From contig NZ_JHWC01000003.1 of assembly GCF_000687535.1 (NCBI RefSeq), positions 62,001 through 126,000 on the forward strand: a DNA stretch of 64,000 nt, in the 5' to 3' direction. A model generated the notes under the pieces. It was not told the DNA's origin. It worked only from the letters and a program-made list of their open reading frames with translations, and did no database searches. A program made the translations under genes and the position numbers. Source of the DNA: Helicobacter rodentium ATCC 700285. GTDB lineage: Bacteria > Campylobacterota > Campylobacteria > Campylobacterales > Helicobacteraceae. Positions 1-9,328 of this stretch are shown in pieces. Position 1 is the stretch's first letter, and every line of letters starts with the position of its first letter.

Positions 1-1
1 T

Positions 2-244
2 CACGGCAACGAAAAACAAGCGCAAGAAATTTATAAAAAAGCTTTAGGGATTCTACAAGTGCAAATACAATCTTTGGAAGTAGAAATTGTTGGGAGCGGA
101 ATCGCACCGATTCCACGCATCGCAAACAAGTGGCGATATGTAATAATGTTGCGCTCCAAGAGCGCGAAAAATCTGCATTTAGCGTTATTGTCTTTGCGTT
201 CTTTTTCTTGTGAGATTGATATAGACCCAATAGAATTTCTTTAA
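2..244 (+). CDS. priA: Primosomal protein N' (PriA), C-terminal end only
   Basis: An open frame enters from the window edge and stops at 242-244. The 80 visible residues match the end of PriA, the superfamily 2 helicase that restarts stalled replication forks: the stretch APIPRIANKWRYVIMLRS corresponds to the conserved final domain, and the protein closes with a DIDPIEFL motif (VDVDPxxFL in other PriAs). A GTG at 59 is internal, because the frame is open upstream of it and already reads like PriA. The helicase and zinc-binding parts lie outside the window. The gene converges on rnj. Confidence 0.8.
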   Translation, partial: HGNEKQAQEIYKKALGILQVQIQSLEVEIVGSGIAPIPRIANKWRYVIMLRSKSAKNLHLALLSLRSFSCEIDIDPIEFL

Positions 245-251
245 CCTCTTG

Positions 252-263
252 CCCCCCCCCCCC
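252..263. repeat. Poly-C tract of 12, intergenic
   Basis: Twelve consecutive C lie between the convergent 3' ends of priA and rnj. Long C/G runs are mutable slippage sites in Helicobacter. Here the run is outside any coding frame I can see, so no phase-variable product is evident. Confidence 0.9.
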
Positions 264-297
264 ATATTTAAAAGCGCATTCAAGTAGAATCCAAGCT

Positions 298-2352
298 TTA
301 GCTTAAACTCACCATAGGAATAATAGTCGGATACCGCTTGGTTTTCTTAAACATCAACTTCCTAAGTGCGTTTCTGATTTCATTCTCCATAGCTTTTTGG
401 CTATTGTATAGCTCTGTTTTGCAATTTTTCACAAAAAGACTGAAAAACTCTTCAATCTCTTTGTTAAACGCCATTGTGTCTTTGTTTGCGATAATGCCCA
501 TACTCTGAATGCGTGGCTTAGAAAGCAGAGAAGCTTTTGCCTTGCTTAGCTCCAAATACACAATCAAGATTCCATTTTCTGCTAGATTTTGCCTATCTAA
601 AATCACATCATTAGCAATCGTAGCATTCACTTGGTTGTCAATATAGGTTTTGCCTGTCTTGACACTGCGCACCTTGCGCAAGTAATTGTGTGCAATCTCC
701 ATTTGGTCGCCATCTTCCATAAGATAAATATTGCGCTCCTCCACACCACAGCTCATCGCAGTTTCTTTGTGTTTTAAAATGTGGTTATACTCTCCATGCA
801 CCGGCAAAAAGAATTTTGGCTTCACGAGGCGTAGCATAAGCTTTTGCTCCTCTTGCGCCGCGTGTCCGCTCGTATGAATCTCGCTAAAATCTTGATAATA
901 AACTTTCGCTCCCGCCTTGTTAAGAAAATTTAGGATATTAGAGACAGAACCCTCATTGCCCGGAATCGCTTTAGCCGACAAAATAATCGTATCGCTAGGC
1001 TTAATCTTGATATGGCGGTGTTCATCTGTTGCCATACGATAGAGTGCGCTCATCGTCTCACCCTGCGAACCTGTGGTAACAATTAACACCTCCTCATCGG
1101 CATATTTTGCCACCTCGTGCGCTTCAATAAAAATATTTTGTGGCAAATCAATATAGCCCAAAGTTCTCGCAATCTCTAAGTTTTTCTCCATTGAACGCCC
1201 AATTACCGAGACTTTGCGCCCATATTTAATGCCGTGGTCAATCGCTTGATACACGCGATGAATATTGGAGCTAAATGTACTCATAATCACGCGCCCTTTT
1301 GCGCGGGAGAAAAGCAAATCAAAAGCGGGTCCCACACTTGCTTCGCTGGGTGTGTAGCCACTTTTATGTGAGTTTGTAGAATCGCTAAGCAACAGCAACA
1401 CGCCTTGTTCCCCATAATATGCGATTCTGTTTAAATCTGTCGGATAGCCATCAATAGGAGTGTGGTCAATCTTGAAATCTCCTGTGTGAAAAATCAATCC
1501 CGCTTCTGTTTTAATCGCCAACGCACTAGAATCCACGATAGAATGCGTGATATGTATCCATTCAATTTCAAATTCACCAATTCTTATGGGTTTGCGCTTC
1601 TCTACTGCGCGGAAGAGAGAGCGGAATTTTTTAAGCCCGTGTTCATCAAACTTAGAACCAATCAGCCCTAAAGGCAAGGGAGTGCCATAAATGGGAAATT
1701 GGTATTTTTTAAATAAATAAGGCATTGCGCCGATATGGTCTTCGTGAGCGTGTGTGATGATAATTCCGGCGATTTTATCCTTGATTGCTTCAAGATAACT
1801 AAAGTCTGGCACTAGAATATCCACCCCGTGCATACTCTCATCAGGAAAACTCATTCCCGCATCAATGAGGATTGCAGAATTTTGCGTCTCAATCACGGTC
1901 ATATTGCCGCCAATCTCTCCCAAACCACCTAAAGGCGTGATACGCACTCTCCCATTGGGATTGACTTCCACTTGTGAATGTAAAGTCAAGGTGCTTTCGT
2001 GGATTTTTGCGTTCAGCTCTACTGCCTTACGCAACTCCATATTGGAGGTGTTTAAGTCTTTGTTACCATAACTCTTGTTGTGTTTTGGCTTCTCTCTTGT
2101 TGTCTCACCCGCATTTTCACCCTCTTGTTTCTTGAATCGCGGATTGTGTCGGTTGCGATTCTGCGGTCTTGGATTTCTTGGCTTTTCTGTCTCCCCTGTT
2201 TCCTCTGTTTTGCGTGGCTTGAATCGGCGTCTATTGGGTTCGCGATTCTCTCTAGCCTCCCCCTTTTCTCTCCTATTTGTTTGGTGGTTTTCTTGGTTTC
2301 TTTTTGTGAATTCTTCCCGATTTGGGTTTTCATTTGTTTTGTTTTCTTCCAT
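298..2352 (-). CDS. rnj: Ribonuclease J
   Basis: RNase J is the 5'-3' exo/endoribonuclease that drives mRNA decay and rRNA maturation in Helicobacter. The 684-residue length is close to the roughly 690 of the H. pylori enzyme. Residues 1-130 form a hydrophilic extension rich in Arg, Asn, Lys and Glu, as in H. pylori. The metallo-beta-lactamase core follows, with the zinc motif HAHEDH at 201-206, a further motif HTGDFK, and a beta-CASP domain ending in a region with PVHGEY. The minus-strand order ksgA-rnj with a 12-base gap is the same pairing as HP1431-HP1430, which suggests co-transcription. The start at 2352 is the first ATG and gives the expected extension. Confidence 0.95.
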   Translation of the reverse strand: MEENKTNENPNREEFTKRNQENHQTNRREKGEARENREPNRRRFKPRKTEETGETEKPRNPRPQNRNRHNPRFKKQEGENAGETTREKPKHNKSYGNKDLNTSNMELRKAVELNAKIHESTLTLHSQVEVNPNGRVRITPLGGLGEIGGNMTVIETQNSAILIDAGMSFPDESMHGVDILVPDFSYLEAIKDKIAGIIITHAHEDHIGAMPYLFKKYQFPIYGTPLPLGLIGSKFDEHGLKKFRSLFRAVEKRKPIRIGEFEIEWIHITHSIVDSSALAIKTEAGLIFHTGDFKIDHTPIDGYPTDLNRIAYYGEQGVLLLLSDSTNSHKSGYTPSEASVGPAFDLLFSRAKGRVIMSTFSSNIHRVYQAIDHGIKYGRKVSVIGRSMEKNLEIARTLGYIDLPQNIFIEAHEVAKYADEEVLIVTTGSQGETMSALYRMATDEHRHIKIKPSDTIILSAKAIPGNEGSVSNILNFLNKAGAKVYYQDFSEIHTSGHAAQEEQKLMLRLVKPKFFLPVHGEYNHILKHKETAMSCGVEERNIYLMEDGDQMEIAHNYLRKVRSVKTGKTYIDNQVNATIANDVILDRQNLAENGILIVYLELSKAKASLLSKPRIQSMGIIANKDTMAFNKEIEEFFSLFVKNCKTELYNSQKAMENEIRNALRKLMFKKTKRYPTIIPMVSLS

Positions 2353-2364
2353 AACTTCCGCCTT

Positions 2365-3165
2365 TTATAAAATTTTCAAAAGTCGGTGATAATTTGGCGT
2401 ATCAATCTCGTGAGGTCGTTTGCTAGGCGCAATTTGTAAGGATTCCAAAGCGTCCATAATGGCTTGTTTTGGATAGGCTTTGCTTAGATTGTTTAGAATC
2501 GTTTTTCTAGGCGCACAAAAGGCGATTTTCAAGAGGGATTCTAAATGTTCTAAATCCTTAAAACTTGGTGGATTCGCTATTTTTTGTAGCAAAAACACCG
2601 AAGAAGTAACTTTAGGCGGTGGCGCAAAGGCACTAGGCGGCACATCAAAGAGCAGTGTTGCCTCTCCTACGCTTTGCGCTAACACACTTAACGCGCTAAA
2701 ATCACTTTCTCCACATTGTGCGCAAAATTTCTGCGCAACTTCCTTTTGCGTCATCACGACACAGCCACAAGAAAGCGGGTCTTTGATGGTTTTTATCACA
2801 ATCTTGGTTGCGATATAATAAGGCAAGTTTGACACAAGAAAATAATCTTTTCTACGCAAACTCTCGCCCTTCCAAATCTCTAATACATCGCCTATTTCAA
2901 GGCTCAAACTCCCGCATTCTAATGCGCTTTGCAAACGCTCTTGCAAATAAGGAATCAAATCCTTATCTACCTCATAAGCAGTGATATTCCCTAAGCTTAG
3001 TAGCTTATTTGTTAGATCACCTAAGCCAGCCCCAATTTCTACAATCTCCATTGCTTGATTCCATTTGGGAATGGATTGGATAATCGCATTTAAAACATTT
3101 TCATCTTGTAAGAAATTTTGTCCAAAATGCTTTTTTGCTAGGGTTTTCTTATCAATGGCTTTCAA
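2365..3165 (-). CDS. ksgA: 16S rRNA (adenine1518/1519-N6)-dimethyltransferase
   Basis: KsgA/RsmA dimethylates two adjacent adenosines near the 3' end of 16S rRNA during small-subunit assembly. Visible motifs are KKHFGQNFL at the N-terminus, SAM motif I VEIGAGLGDL and motif IV NLPYYI. Start choice is uncertain. A TTG at 3165 has AAGG eight bases upstream and leaves about ten residues before KKHFGQNFL, as in E. coli. A GTG at 3201, also with a possible AGGA site, would add 12 residues. The gene sits directly upstream of rnj and is probably in one transcript with it. Confidence 0.92.
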   Translation of the reverse strand: MKAIDKKTLAKKHFGQNFLQDENVLNAIIQSIPKWNQAMEIVEIGAGLGDLTNKLLSLGNITAYEVDKDLIPYLQERLQSALECGSLSLEIGDVLEIWKGESLRRKDYFLVSNLPYYIATKIVIKTIKDPLSCGCVVMTQKEVAQKFCAQCGESDFSALSVLAQSVGEATLLFDVPPSAFAPPPKVTSSVFLLQKIANPPSFKDLEHLESLLKIAFCAPRKTILNNLSKAYPKQAIMDALESLQIAPSKRPHEIDTPNYHRLLKIL

Positions 3166-3262
3166 AAATCGCGCCTTAAAAATAATTTTAAATTGTAACA
3201 CAATTTGTCCTATCAGTCCATAATATTTAATAATTTTATTATTTTTAGCATAAACAATAGTT

Positions 3263-3532
3263 TGTCATTGCGAATGAAGTGAAGCAATCCATAATATAGA
3301 ACTTTAGGAAAATAGGGCAATGGAATCTTTTAAGTAATTTAAAGTTATAGATTGCCACGATTCCGCTAACGCAGAATCTCGCAATGACAAAGTGGTTAGC
3401 TTTTTGGTTCATTCCACATTATAGATTGCTTTGTCGCGTTGCTCCTCGCAATGACAAAAAGCCCACTTTGTCCTTACGCTTTATCTCTCGTCATTGCGAG
3501 AAAACCGCAGGTTTTCGTGGCAATCCATAATA
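3263..3532. repeat. Dispersed GTCATTGCGAG/GCAATCTATAAT repeat cluster (copy A)
   Basis: This fills most of the gap between ksgA and the pseudopilin gene. It holds several units running from TCATTGCGA to GCAATCCATAAT and the reverse. The last arm contains a perfect hairpin, GAAAACC (3500-3506) with GGTTTTC (3510-3516). The CAATGGAATCTTTTAAG core typical of the composite element lies near 3320. I see no gene in this stretch. Confidence 0.85.
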
Positions 3533-3559
3533 GCACAAAAGAGAAAACTACAATATTTT

Positions 3560-4237
3560 TCAGCATTTTTTAACAATTCCGCTTTCTAAAATGCAAATTC
3601 CTACACTTTTGCCACTACTACCTTTTAATTCCAAGCGCACCATTCCGCTAGGTGCAACCACCTGTTCGTAGGGCTTTTTACAACGCAAGAATCCCAACTC
3701 ATCAAACAAGATTCTCCCTCCCTCACTCTCGCCACAACCTCCACTCATTTTCACTTCTAGGATTCCATACCGCTTTGTGATTGCTAAATCCCCCGCTCTT
3801 AGCGCATTAGCAAATTTAGAATTGTCGTAATTATAGCTATTAAGGTATTTGCCATCTAAGGGGTCAAGGGCAATTTCTCGCGCATCTCTTGGTCTATCGT
3901 CAAAATGTTTTGTGCTAACAGCGCGTGCAGAATCGCTAAAAATATAATACGCATAGCCCACATCTTGCAAAAGGGAAAATTGCAATCTCCATAGAGATTC
4001 GCTCCACCGCTCCCTCTCTGCCTCGCAGTTATCGCTTTGACAAAATGCGGCTTGTGTAATATGCTTGGAGCTACTTAAGGCTAAGAAACGCGTGTAATTT
4101 AAATGCGCTAGGATTTGATTCTGTGCTAAATGCAGTTTGGAATCTGGAAACCATACAAAGCCTATGGTGGCAAATACGCCAAAAATCCCCAAAACAAGCA
4201 GAATCTCTAAGAGACTAAAGGCGGATTGTTTATTCAT
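3560..4237 (-). CDS. Prepilin-type (pseudopilin) protein
   Basis: The protein begins MNKQSAFSLLEILLVLG, a class III prepilin signal: a short basic leader, cleavage before Phe (after Ala in place of the usual Gly), Glu at +5 and a hydrophobic helix of about 20 residues. It would be cleaved and N-methylated by a prepilin peptidase and assembled in the inner membrane. Minor pseudopilins of this kind serve DNA uptake or type II secretion-like systems in Campylobacterota. I chose the start at 4237 rather than an upstream in-frame ATG at 4294, because only it places the leader correctly. The remaining ~200 residues are not recognisable and hold several cysteines. The gene overlaps the glycosyltransferase gene by 8 bases. 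Confidence 0.7.
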   Translation of the reverse strand: MNKQSAFSLLEILLVLGIFGVFATIGFVWFPDSKLHLAQNQILAHLNYTRFLALSSSKHITQAAFCQSDNCEAERERWSESLWRLQFSLLQDVGYAYYIFSDSARAVSTKHFDDRPRDAREIALDPLDGKYLNSYNYDNSKFANALRAGDLAITKRYGILEVKMSGGCGESEGGRILFDELGFLRCKKPYEQVVAPSGMVRLELKGSSGKSVGICILESGIVKKC

Positions 4238-5405
4238 AAAGGTAATAAGTTGTGATGTTTTTACCATAATATTCAATGGAAAAAGATTGCGCATTAGCTT
4301 TTTTTATGCTAGATAATTGCACCCCTCCTCTTGCGATTCCATAAAATCTTAGTCGCTCCTGCATTTTTTTCTCTGTTTTTACTCTGTAAAACCCCCTATT
4401 TTTAAGCTCTTGCGCAATTTCTTTTGCGATAAAATGCCGTGCAGCAAAATGCTCGTTTGCGTTAGGAAAAAGCACAAAAAGCGGTTTGGATAAAAAGAGT
4501 GTTGCGCTCAAAATAAGCAAAACCAAGAAAGTCATCAAGAATGGAATCGTATAACGCGCACGAAATTGCGGCAAACGCACACGCAATCCAGAGAAATACA
4601 AGCTTACCATTAGCGGAATCCCAACAATGAGCAAAGGCGCAAAAGTCTCCATTTGCACCCTTTGTCGCAAGGAAAGCAGCCAAATAAACCCTAATGAAAC
4701 ACTTGTAATATACCACATTAGTGGCTTTGCTTTTGCATTAAAATAGCGATAAAGCGTATAGAGAAAATATAAATACAAAAGAGGGGAAAAAATCAACAAT
4801 AAATGCCCATTGCTATCCAAAAAATACCCGCTTGGGCGTCCGCCAATCTCAAGCCCATACACATACATATTGAGCGCGAAAAGCAGCAAAGACAACACAA
4901 TGAGCCTTGTGTTTTTGTTTGCGATTCCATAAAAAATGAGTGCCACAAACACCAATGCAAAGCTTTTATCTATGAGTGCCATTACAAGCAGTAGCCAATA
5001 AGGAATCGCATTGTATTTTTGCACCCAAAGACACAGAATTAAAGTGAGTGCGATGACGATTCCGCCATTAGTAACAAGCAATGCAACCGCATTGACGCCG
5101 GGCAATAAGCAAAAAAGCAATGCGCAAAACAATGCGTCTGTATCGCGCTTCAAGAATCCTTTTGCAAGATAAAACATTAACAGAGTATTGCAAAGATGCA
5201 AGAGCAAAAAGGGCAATCGTAACGCAAAATCGTTTTGCCCAAAAAGTTGCACACTTAAACGGCTTGCAAATCCTCCAAAATCTTGCGCATTAAAAAAACT
5301 CTGCGCCTCATCGTAGCTAATACTTAGTGTGCTAGAGAGCCACAAAAGCGCACAACTGCTTAAGATAAGCAAAGCAAAAAGCCAAAAATAGTTGCGCGTT
5401 TCCAT
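4230..5405 (-). CDS. GT39-family (ArnT/PMT-like) membrane glycosyltransferase
   Basis: This is a hydrophobic protein of about 391 residues with roughly ten membrane segments. Near the N-terminus it carries SYDEAQSFF, matching the acidic D-E motif in the first periplasmic loop of the GT-C fold (GT39/ArnT) that binds lipid-linked sugar. The likely role is transfer of a sugar from polyprenyl phosphate to an envelope acceptor; the substrate cannot be read from sequence. The ATG at 5405 is preferred over a TTG at 5414, which lies too close to the AAGGA site. It follows ilvA by 15 bases and overlaps the pseudopilin gene. Confidence 0.7.
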   Translation of the reverse strand: METRNYFWLFALLILSSCALLWLSSTLSISYDEAQSFFNAQDFGGFASRLSVQLFGQNDFALRLPFLLLHLCNTLLMFYLAKGFLKRDTDALFCALLFCLLPGVNAVALLVTNGGIVIALTLILCLWVQKYNAIPYWLLLVMALIDKSFALVFVALIFYGIANKNTRLIVLSLLLFALNMYVYGLEIGGRPSGYFLDSNGHLLLIFSPLLYLYFLYTLYRYFNAKAKPLMWYITSVSLGFIWLLSLRQRVQMETFAPLLIVGIPLMVSLYFSGLRVRLPQFRARYTIPFLMTFLVLLILSATLFLSKPLFVLFPNANEHFAARHFIAKEIAQELKNRGFYRVKTEKKMQERLRFYGIARGGVQLSSIKKANAQSFSIEYYGKNITTYYLYE

Positions 5406-5420
5406 TTGTTGCAAGATTCC

Positions 5421-6632
5421 TTAAATTTCTACAAAAACATAGCCTTGGTTTTTTAATTGCGTCCTAATGGATTCTTGGTGTTCTTTGCCCTTTGTTTCAA
5501 GCATAATGACAATATTTGCATCTCCAAAGGCAAGAGAAGTAGAAGTCCTATCAAAGTCAATCTTGACAATGTTTGCGCCAAGATTGGAGAGTAAATCGCT
5601 TAATTTTTGTAAGCTTCCGGGCTTATCTATCAAGGTTACAGAAATTTGCATTTTGCGATGAGAGCGCACAAGCCCCCGCTCAATGATGTTTCCAAGCATT
5701 GTTACATCAATATTTCCTCCGCTTAACACAAGCCCCAAAGATTCGTCCTTTTGCAAGGTAAATTTATGGTGCAACACCGCTGCAACAACACTAGCCCCAG
5801 CACCCTCCACGACAAGCTTTTGATTCTCTAGCAGGTAAAGCACCGCATTTGCAATCTCCTCATCATCTACCATTACGACTTCATCAACGGATTCTAAAAT
5901 GTATTCAAAGTTTTTAGGATTCACATCGCGCACTGCGATTCCATCGGCGATTGTGCGCACAGAATCGGTACTTTGGATTTCTTTTTTATGGTAAGAATGA
6001 TACATTCCGGGCGCACCCTCCGCAACAACGCCGATAATCCGCACACTTGGCAACATTTGCTTATACGCTGCTGCGATTCCAGAAATAAGTCCGCCACCGC
6101 CGATTGGCACGACAATGGTTGTCAAATGGCTTTGCGCCTCAATCATCTCTAGCGCGACCGTGCCTTGCCCCGCAATCACTTCCTCATCGGCAAAGGGGTG
6201 AATGAATTGCAAATTATGTGTTTTTGCATATTCTAGCGCATAGGCATAGGCTTCATCGTAATTGTTGCCCTTTAAAATCGCCTCTGCCCCAAGCTCCTTT
6301 ACGCCCATTACTTTAAGCAATGGCGTAGCTTCGGGCATTACAATCACACCTTTGATTCCATAATGCTTCGCGCTATATGCAACCCCTTGTGCGTGATTCC
6401 CTGCACTTGACGCAATCACGCCACAAGCGCGTTCCTCCTCACTCAAAGAAGAGATTTTATTAAAAGCACCGCGCAACTTAAAAGAACCTGTATTTTGCAA
6501 GTTTTCTTGCTTGACATAGACTTTTGCCCCACAAATCTGACTAAGTTTAGGCGCAAAGGCTAGTTTGGTATTCTGCACGATTCCCTCTAATCGCGCTTTA
6601 GCGTCCATAATTTTAGAAAGCGGAATCATCAA
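5421..6632 (-). CDS. ilvA: Threonine ammonia-lyase (threonine dehydratase)
   Basis: This PLP enzyme deaminates threonine to 2-oxobutanoate, the first step toward isoleucine. The PLP lysine is K52 in SFKLRGAFNK, and a glycine-rich phosphate loop (VVPIGGGGLISG) lies near residue 175. Residues ~328-403 form one ACT domain (VTLIDKPGSLQKLSDLL), so this is the ~400-residue class with a single regulatory domain. Its ATG overlaps the stop of the CoA-binding protein gene (ATGA, 4 bases), pointing to translational coupling. Confidence 0.93.
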   Translation of the reverse strand: MMIPLSKIMDAKARLEGIVQNTKLAFAPKLSQICGAKVYVKQENLQNTGSFKLRGAFNKISSLSEEERACGVIASSAGNHAQGVAYSAKHYGIKGVIVMPEATPLLKVMGVKELGAEAILKGNNYDEAYAYALEYAKTHNLQFIHPFADEEVIAGQGTVALEMIEAQSHLTTIVVPIGGGGLISGIAAAYKQMLPSVRIIGVVAEGAPGMYHSYHKKEIQSTDSVRTIADGIAVRDVNPKNFEYILESVDEVVMVDDEEIANAVLYLLENQKLVVEGAGASVVAAVLHHKFTLQKDESLGLVLSGGNIDVTMLGNIIERGLVRSHRKMQISVTLIDKPGSLQKLSDLLSNLGANIVKIDFDRTSTSLAFGDANIVIMLETKGKEHQESIRTQLKNQGYVFVEI

Positions 6633-7042
6633 AACAACCTCTCATATTCCAATTTAATACATAAATTTTCCACATACGCTATCCCTGCACCCTCTAATGT
6701 TTCCTTTGCCTGTGCGCTTTCTAAGCCTAATTGCACCCACACGCATTGGGGTGGGTTTTTTAGCATTAAAACTTCCTGTGCGATTCCAAAGAGTGCCTCA
6801 CTCTTGCGAAAAACATTTAAAATATCAATTCTCTCTTCCGCTTCAAAGGCTTCTTGTAGGCTCGTATAGGCATTCACGCCTAGAATCGTGCCGCCTTTGG
6901 GATAAATGGGTAGAATCTTATAACCCCTCTCTTGTAAAAACTTTGCTACTTTAAAGCTTGGCTTATTGGAATCGGGAGAAAGCCCAAGCACTGCAATGAC
7001 TTTGGATTTTTGTAAAATCGTTCGCATTTTAGAATCTTGCAT
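6629..7042 (-). CDS. CoA-binding domain protein (YccU-like)
   Basis: This is a 137-residue single-domain Rossmann-type protein. VIAVLGLSPDSNKPSFKVAK near the N-terminus and ILPIYPKGGTILG match the CoA-binding family (YccU-like). Its cellular role is not established. It is the first gene of a minus-strand run with ilvA, coupled through a 4-base overlap. A TTAAAAT sequence about 25-30 bases upstream of the start could be its -10 element. Confidence 0.8.
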   Translation of the reverse strand: MQDSKMRTILQKSKVIAVLGLSPDSNKPSFKVAKFLQERGYKILPIYPKGGTILGVNAYTSLQEAFEAEERIDILNVFRKSEALFGIAQEVLMLKNPPQCVWVQLGLESAQAKETLEGAGIAYVENLCIKLEYERLF

Positions 7043-7311
7043 TCTATGCCTTTATGAAAATTTCACGCTATTTTAACAAAGTTTTATGCAAAATTAGCCT
7101 AAAGCCATTATGTTTGGTTATAGATTGTTTTGGGTTTTGCCCTCGCAAAGGCGAAGAGGTTTAGATTTTATCCTTACAAAAAAGTTTGTAAAGTTTTTAT
7201 GGCAATTTTATGGTATGAAATCTTGTCTGTAAAGATTTTGCAATTAAAATAAAATTAAACATAAAAAGCTAGAATGTCAAACTCTTATAAGGAATTAAAG
7301 GAGTTTTAAAA

Positions 7312-8619
7312 ATGATTGCTTTATTGAATAAGAAAGATTCAAATTTCAATACCGAGTTCAAAAAAATACTTAAACGCGGAGCTATGGATATAGCTAATGT
7401 GGAAAATAGAGTGAAAGAATTATTGGGGGCGATTAAAACGCGAGGAAGTGAAGCAGTGATTGCGCAGGTTACGCAGTTTGATGCTTGGAATCCTAAGGAA
7501 TTTAAGGATTTAATCATCACGCAAACACAAATGCAAAAAGCCTATGAAGCCCTAGAAGCTTCTTTGAAAGATTCCTTGCAACTCGCATTTAACCGCATTT
7601 ATGCGTTTCACGCAAAGCAAAAGCCCAAAACTTGGCTAGACTTTGAGGAAAATGGCAATATTCTAGGACAGAAAGTTACACCTATGGAGAGGGCAGGATT
7701 GTATATTCCCGGGGGCAAGGCGGCTTATCCTAGCTCCCTTTTGATGAATGCGATTCCAGCACTTGTTGCAGGAGTGCAAGAAATCGTGGTTTGCACACCC
7801 ACTCCGCACAATGAACCTAACCCTTTATTGCTTGCCACTATGCACCTTTGTGGCATTAAAGAAGCCTATAAAATCGGTGGAGCAAGCGCGATTGGCGCAC
7901 TTGCTTTTGGTGTGGAAAATCATATTAAAAAAGTAGATGTGATTACAGGACCGGGAAATATTTATGTTGCCACTGCTAAAAAGCTTGTGTTTGGGGAAGT
8001 GAATATTGATATGATTGCAGGACCTAGTGAGATTGGAATCTTGCATAGTGGGGAAGGTAATGTGGATTATGTCGCGTGGGATTTGCTCTCACAAGCCGAA
8101 CACGATGAAATGGCAAGTTCTATTCTCATCACCACCAATGAAAACTTCGGAAATGCGGTAGCAAAGCGGATTGATACATTATTGCCAACACTGCCGCGTC
8201 AAGAAATCGCGTCCAAATCCATTAACGAGCGCGGGGCGATTATTGTTGCAAAAGACATACAAGAAGCAATTTTGTTGATGAATCAAATTGCGCCCGAACA
8301 TTTAGAAGTTTTGGTGGAAAATCCCTTAGAGATTCTGCCACACATTCAACACGCGGGTGCAATTTTTATTGGCGAAAACACGCCAGAACCCATTGGAGAT
8401 TATATCGCAGGACCTAATCACACCCTGCCAACAGGTGGAAGTGCGAAGTTTTTCTCGCCCCTCTCCACAGAGCATTTTATGAAAAAATCCTCTATTATTG
8501 CCTTTAGCAAACAAGGAATCGCGCAAATGGGGCAAGAATGTGGAATCCTAGCGCATACAGAGGGATTAGACGCACACCAAAATGCAGTTTTAGCAAGATT
8601 AAACAATAAAGGACATTAA
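7312..8619 (+). CDS. hisD: Histidinol dehydrogenase
   Basis: HisD is a zinc enzyme that oxidises L-histidinol to L-histidine in two NAD-dependent steps. The 435 residues match the usual length. Family signatures visible are ERAGLYIPGGKAAYPSSLLM, VITGPGNIYVATAK, DMIAGPSEI and the active-site region APEHLEVL. The start has a good site (AAAGGAG, 6-7 bases before ATG). It begins a plus-strand run reaching hemC, with the next gene starting immediately after the stop. No other his gene is in the window. Confidence 0.95.
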   Translation: MIALLNKKDSNFNTEFKKILKRGAMDIANVENRVKELLGAIKTRGSEAVIAQVTQFDAWNPKEFKDLIITQTQMQKAYEALEASLKDSLQLAFNRIYAFHAKQKPKTWLDFEENGNILGQKVTPMERAGLYIPGGKAAYPSSLLMNAIPALVAGVQEIVVCTPTPHNEPNPLLLATMHLCGIKEAYKIGGASAIGALAFGVENHIKKVDVITGPGNIYVATAKKLVFGEVNIDMIAGPSEIGILHSGEGNVDYVAWDLLSQAEHDEMASSILITTNENFGNAVAKRIDTLLPTLPRQEIASKSINERGAIIVAKDIQEAILLMNQIAPEHLEVLVENPLEILPHIQHAGAIFIGENTPEPIGDYIAGPNHTLPTGGSAKFFSPLSTEHFMKKSSIIAFSKQGIAQMGQECGILAHTEGLDAHQNAVLARLNNKGH

Positions 8620-8886
8620 ATGGAACATATTTTAGAAGGTTTGCCACAAGATAAATGGGTGGAGATTATTTTTCACGCTTCACGCGGATTAGCGAGTAAG
8701 GAATTATTAAAAATGCTAGAGCGTCAAGCGGCAATGGAGGTTTTGTTGGAAAAGCGTTTGGGCGAAATGTGGGAAGAGGAGCTTCGCTATCTCCAAAGCA
8801 GTGAAGAAAGCTCCGATGAAATTCACCACAAAGCGCAGGATTTAGCCATTATTTCAATGCAAGAGATTCTCTCCCAAAATGAGTAA
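8620..8886 (+). CDS. DUF2018 family small helical protein (HP0242-like)
   Basis: This 88-residue, all-helical protein matches the Campylobacterota family typified by H. pylori HP0242: DKWVEIIFHASRGLASKELLKM aligns with the DKWNDIIFHASKKLSKKEL region I recall from it, and both end in a short helix with SMQEIL. HP0242 forms an intertwined dimer; its function is unknown. The start directly abuts the hisD stop. The following genes keep the HP0242-HP0241-HP0240-hemA order. Confidence 0.75.
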   Translation: MEHILEGLPQDKWVEIIFHASRGLASKELLKMLERQAAMEVLLEKRLGEMWEEELRYLQSSEESSDEIHHKAQDLAIISMQEILSQNE

Positions 8887-9328
8887 AAACCTTTTTGTTG
8901 TGTTTTTTAGCATCATTTTGGGAGTTACAAATCTCTTTGCGCCTCCTGTTTGGAAAGCAGAAAAGTTCATTGAGTTAAACAAAGATGAATTTTATCTTTT
9001 AACTCTACAAGCAAGAGAGGCTGCTAAAACATTATTTTTTCGTTGGACGCTGCTTAAAAATGAGGGCTTGGTAATGCACTTAAATTACGATTCTTTTCCG
9101 CATCAATTTATTCTTTACCAAGACTATCAGCGCAGGTGCTATAAAGTCCCTCTGCTAAAACCAGAACAAAAATATTATAGCGAAGAACCCTTTTTTATGC
9201 TGTGTTTCAAGGATTATCACCGCACCAAAAAAGTTGCAACTTTGAAATATTATCTTTATCAAGGCAATAGAGATTTTAATATCATTGACGAAAGGAAAGT
9301 GCCAAATGGTGGCTTTAACACATATTGA
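8879..9328 (+). CDS. Secreted hypothetical protein (HP0241 position)
   Basis: This is a 149-residue protein whose N-terminus (SKNLFVVFFSIILGVTNLFA) looks like a signal peptide, so it is probably periplasmic. I do not recognise a domain. Two cysteines (RRCYKV and FMLCFK) could form a disulfide. It overlaps the DUF2018 gene by 8 bases and the prenyltransferase gene by about 23, and sits where HP0241 lies in H. pylori. Confidence 0.65.
   Translation: MSKNLFVVFFSIILGVTNLFAPPVWKAEKFIELNKDEFYLLTLQAREAAKTLFFRWTLLKNEGLVMHLNYDSFPHQFILYQDYQRRCYKVPLLKPEQKYYSEEPFFMLCFKDYHRTKKVATLKYYLYQGNRDFNIIDERKVPNGGFNTY

Noticed and set aside
2052-2389. Several long frames on both strands opposite or out of phase with the rnj N-terminus
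   Set aside because: They are created by the low-complexity Arg/Asn/Glu-rich extension of RNase J and have no ribosome sites.
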